64,000 bases of DNA, from NCBI GenBank assembly GCA_035507035.1, contig DATJOJ010000025.1, positions 49,768-113,767 on the forward strand, read 5' to 3'. The notes under the pieces were generated by a model that saw only the letters and a list, made by a program, of their open reading frames with translations, ran no database searches and was not told where the DNA came from. The position numbers were made by a program, and so were the translations under genes. Below, one piece after another: positions 63,144-64,000 of the stretch. This DNA comes from DATJOJ01 sp035507035 (lineage in GTDB: Bacteria > Acidobacteriota > Terriglobia > Terriglobales > Acidobacteriaceae). Position 1 is the first letter of the stretch; every line of letters begins with the position of its first letter.

Positions 63144-63412
63144 GAATGCCTCCGGAACCTGAGATGCGAGGGCTAGATCGTAGCCGGTACAAGCAGGACT
63201 GTAGCGGGCGCTGGAAATCGCCATAGGGTCCGATTCTCTGCTCAGTCCAGCAGAAGGGCTGGGCAGTCGCGGCCTCCACGGTGCGTCGTCCGAATTCCAC
63301 GCCCCTCCAATCGCCCGCGCGTTTCCGTAGTTATTAGTGCTCTCTAACCCTTGTGTTTGCAGCGCGGCAAAATAGTCCAGACGTAACCAGGTTTCTGGCG
63401 TATGCTCGAAGT

Positions 63413-63625
63413 ATGGACCTTACCGGCGACCGCATTACCAGCTTGCGTCAGGAAATCACCGATTTAAAAAACATGAATAGCTTGTTCTCGCGCAGCAGCG
63501 AGCACAGCACGGTTGAGCAGAGCGCTTCCAAGGCGCGCGCCAGCCGTTTGCTGGAAATCAAAGAGGAATTATCGACCATGCGGAATTCTCCTGCCCGGGC
63601 CGCCGTGTGGTGGGATAAGCAATAG
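63413..63625 (+). CDS. Small helical protein (70 aa)
   Basis: 70 residues from ATG 63413: MDLTGDRITSLRQEITDLKN and RASRLLEIKEELSTMRN give two amphipathic helices; the end is RAAVWWDKQ. The upstream frame to 63353 is less likely. No family recognised; the pattern suits a dimerising or ribosome-associated small protein, which is only a guess. Confidence 0.5.
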   Translation: MDLTGDRITSLRQEITDLKNMNSLFSRSSEHSTVEQSASKARASRLLEIKEELSTMRNSPARAAVWWDKQ

Positions 63626-64000
63626 CGCCAGCAGTAACTGCTGTCACCCCGCATCTCGCTCTTCTTTCTAATTGATTGTGTCTTGAAAGGACTGGCTGGC
63701 GCAGACGTGCGCCTCTCTGCGTGCGAATCGCGGGTGCTGCGACGTGTTGATTGAGTGAGGCTCGCCGTTCCATTCCCACTTCGGTCCTCCACACCCCATT
63801 TTTCTTCGCCGCAACTCCGATTTCGCTTGACCACGAATCGGCTATAGCTAAACACTGGTATATATCTGAAAGCAAATCATGGTTGCGGCGCTCCATAACT
63901 CGTTTGTTTTAAAGATTTTGCCTCCAACATCTTTCTCGGCAAAGATTTGGCGGGAATTTTTCGCTAACCCGATGATTTCACTAGATCGCAGGGGGGAGGG
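63626..64000. other. Terminal 375 bp without a supported gene
   Basis: I see no convincing reading frame, hairpin or promoter here; short minus-strand frames lack ribosome sites and family features. Confidence 0.4.

Overview
The window (about 57% G+C by eye, genes dense on both strands) looks like a chromosomal segment of an Acidobacteriota bacterium, class Terriglobia (Koribacter-like). The supports are a VWFA-related protein of the acidobacterial type, a very large Oar-like TonB-dependent receptor with an N-terminal carboxypeptidase-type repeat, several secreted beta-propeller proteins ending in the 'GCGGS' plus Ig-like tail usual in this group, a FecR-domain protein, and many intergenic hairpin repeats. 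No 16S, tRNA, CRISPR array, prophage or transposase was seen.

Layout. 1-4.4 kb: a DoxX / family 2 glycosyltransferase / TIGR04282 transferase operon, a Cys-cluster protein and a BaiN-type flavoprotein. 4.4-13.4 kb: a secreted propeller protein, then an anaerobic-respiration block: an AhbD/NirJ-like radical SAM protein, a seven-heme NapC/NirT-type membrane cytochrome, an 11-heme cytochrome fused to a cytochrome b membrane module, and a divergent two-component pair. CRP/FNR-type palindromes lie in front of both the radical SAM gene and the cytochrome genes. 13.9-22.7 kb: N-acetyltransferase, prephenate dehydratase, a first Lon, a FecR protein, a MoaD-MoaE fusion and a VWFA protein. 22.7-31 kb: TonB receptor, an Hfq-like Sm protein, inositol monophosphatase, DUF1684, a swivel-first aconitase-family enzyme and ferredoxin. 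31-39.6 kb: MATE exporter, DJ-1/PfpI protein, propeller, M48 protease, MetX-like hydrolase, metallo-beta-lactamase-fold lactonase.

39.8-45.8 kb is the proteostasis cluster tig-clpP-clpX-lon (second Lon), and 57.2-59.5 kb is groES-groEL behind a CIRCE operator. Between them lie DUF4139, MOSC, MarR-GNAT and small or decayed genes. From about 50.4 kb to the end, apart from groESL and an amidohydrolase, the window is accessory in character: a frameshifted DinB gene, two related 200-300 bp repeats, a translationally coupled operon of a four-helix membrane protein, a DGQHR-domain protein and a Dam-type adenine methyltransferase, small DUF4160/DUF2442-type gene pairs separated by a repeated terminator hairpin, and a lone nuclease-like hypothetical protein.

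The best candidate for an undescribed system is the three-gene operon at 53.1-55.7 kb: its overlaps show it is made as a unit, its parts recall DNA-modification and defence loci, and I do not recognise this combination. The respiratory block is the second most interesting unit.
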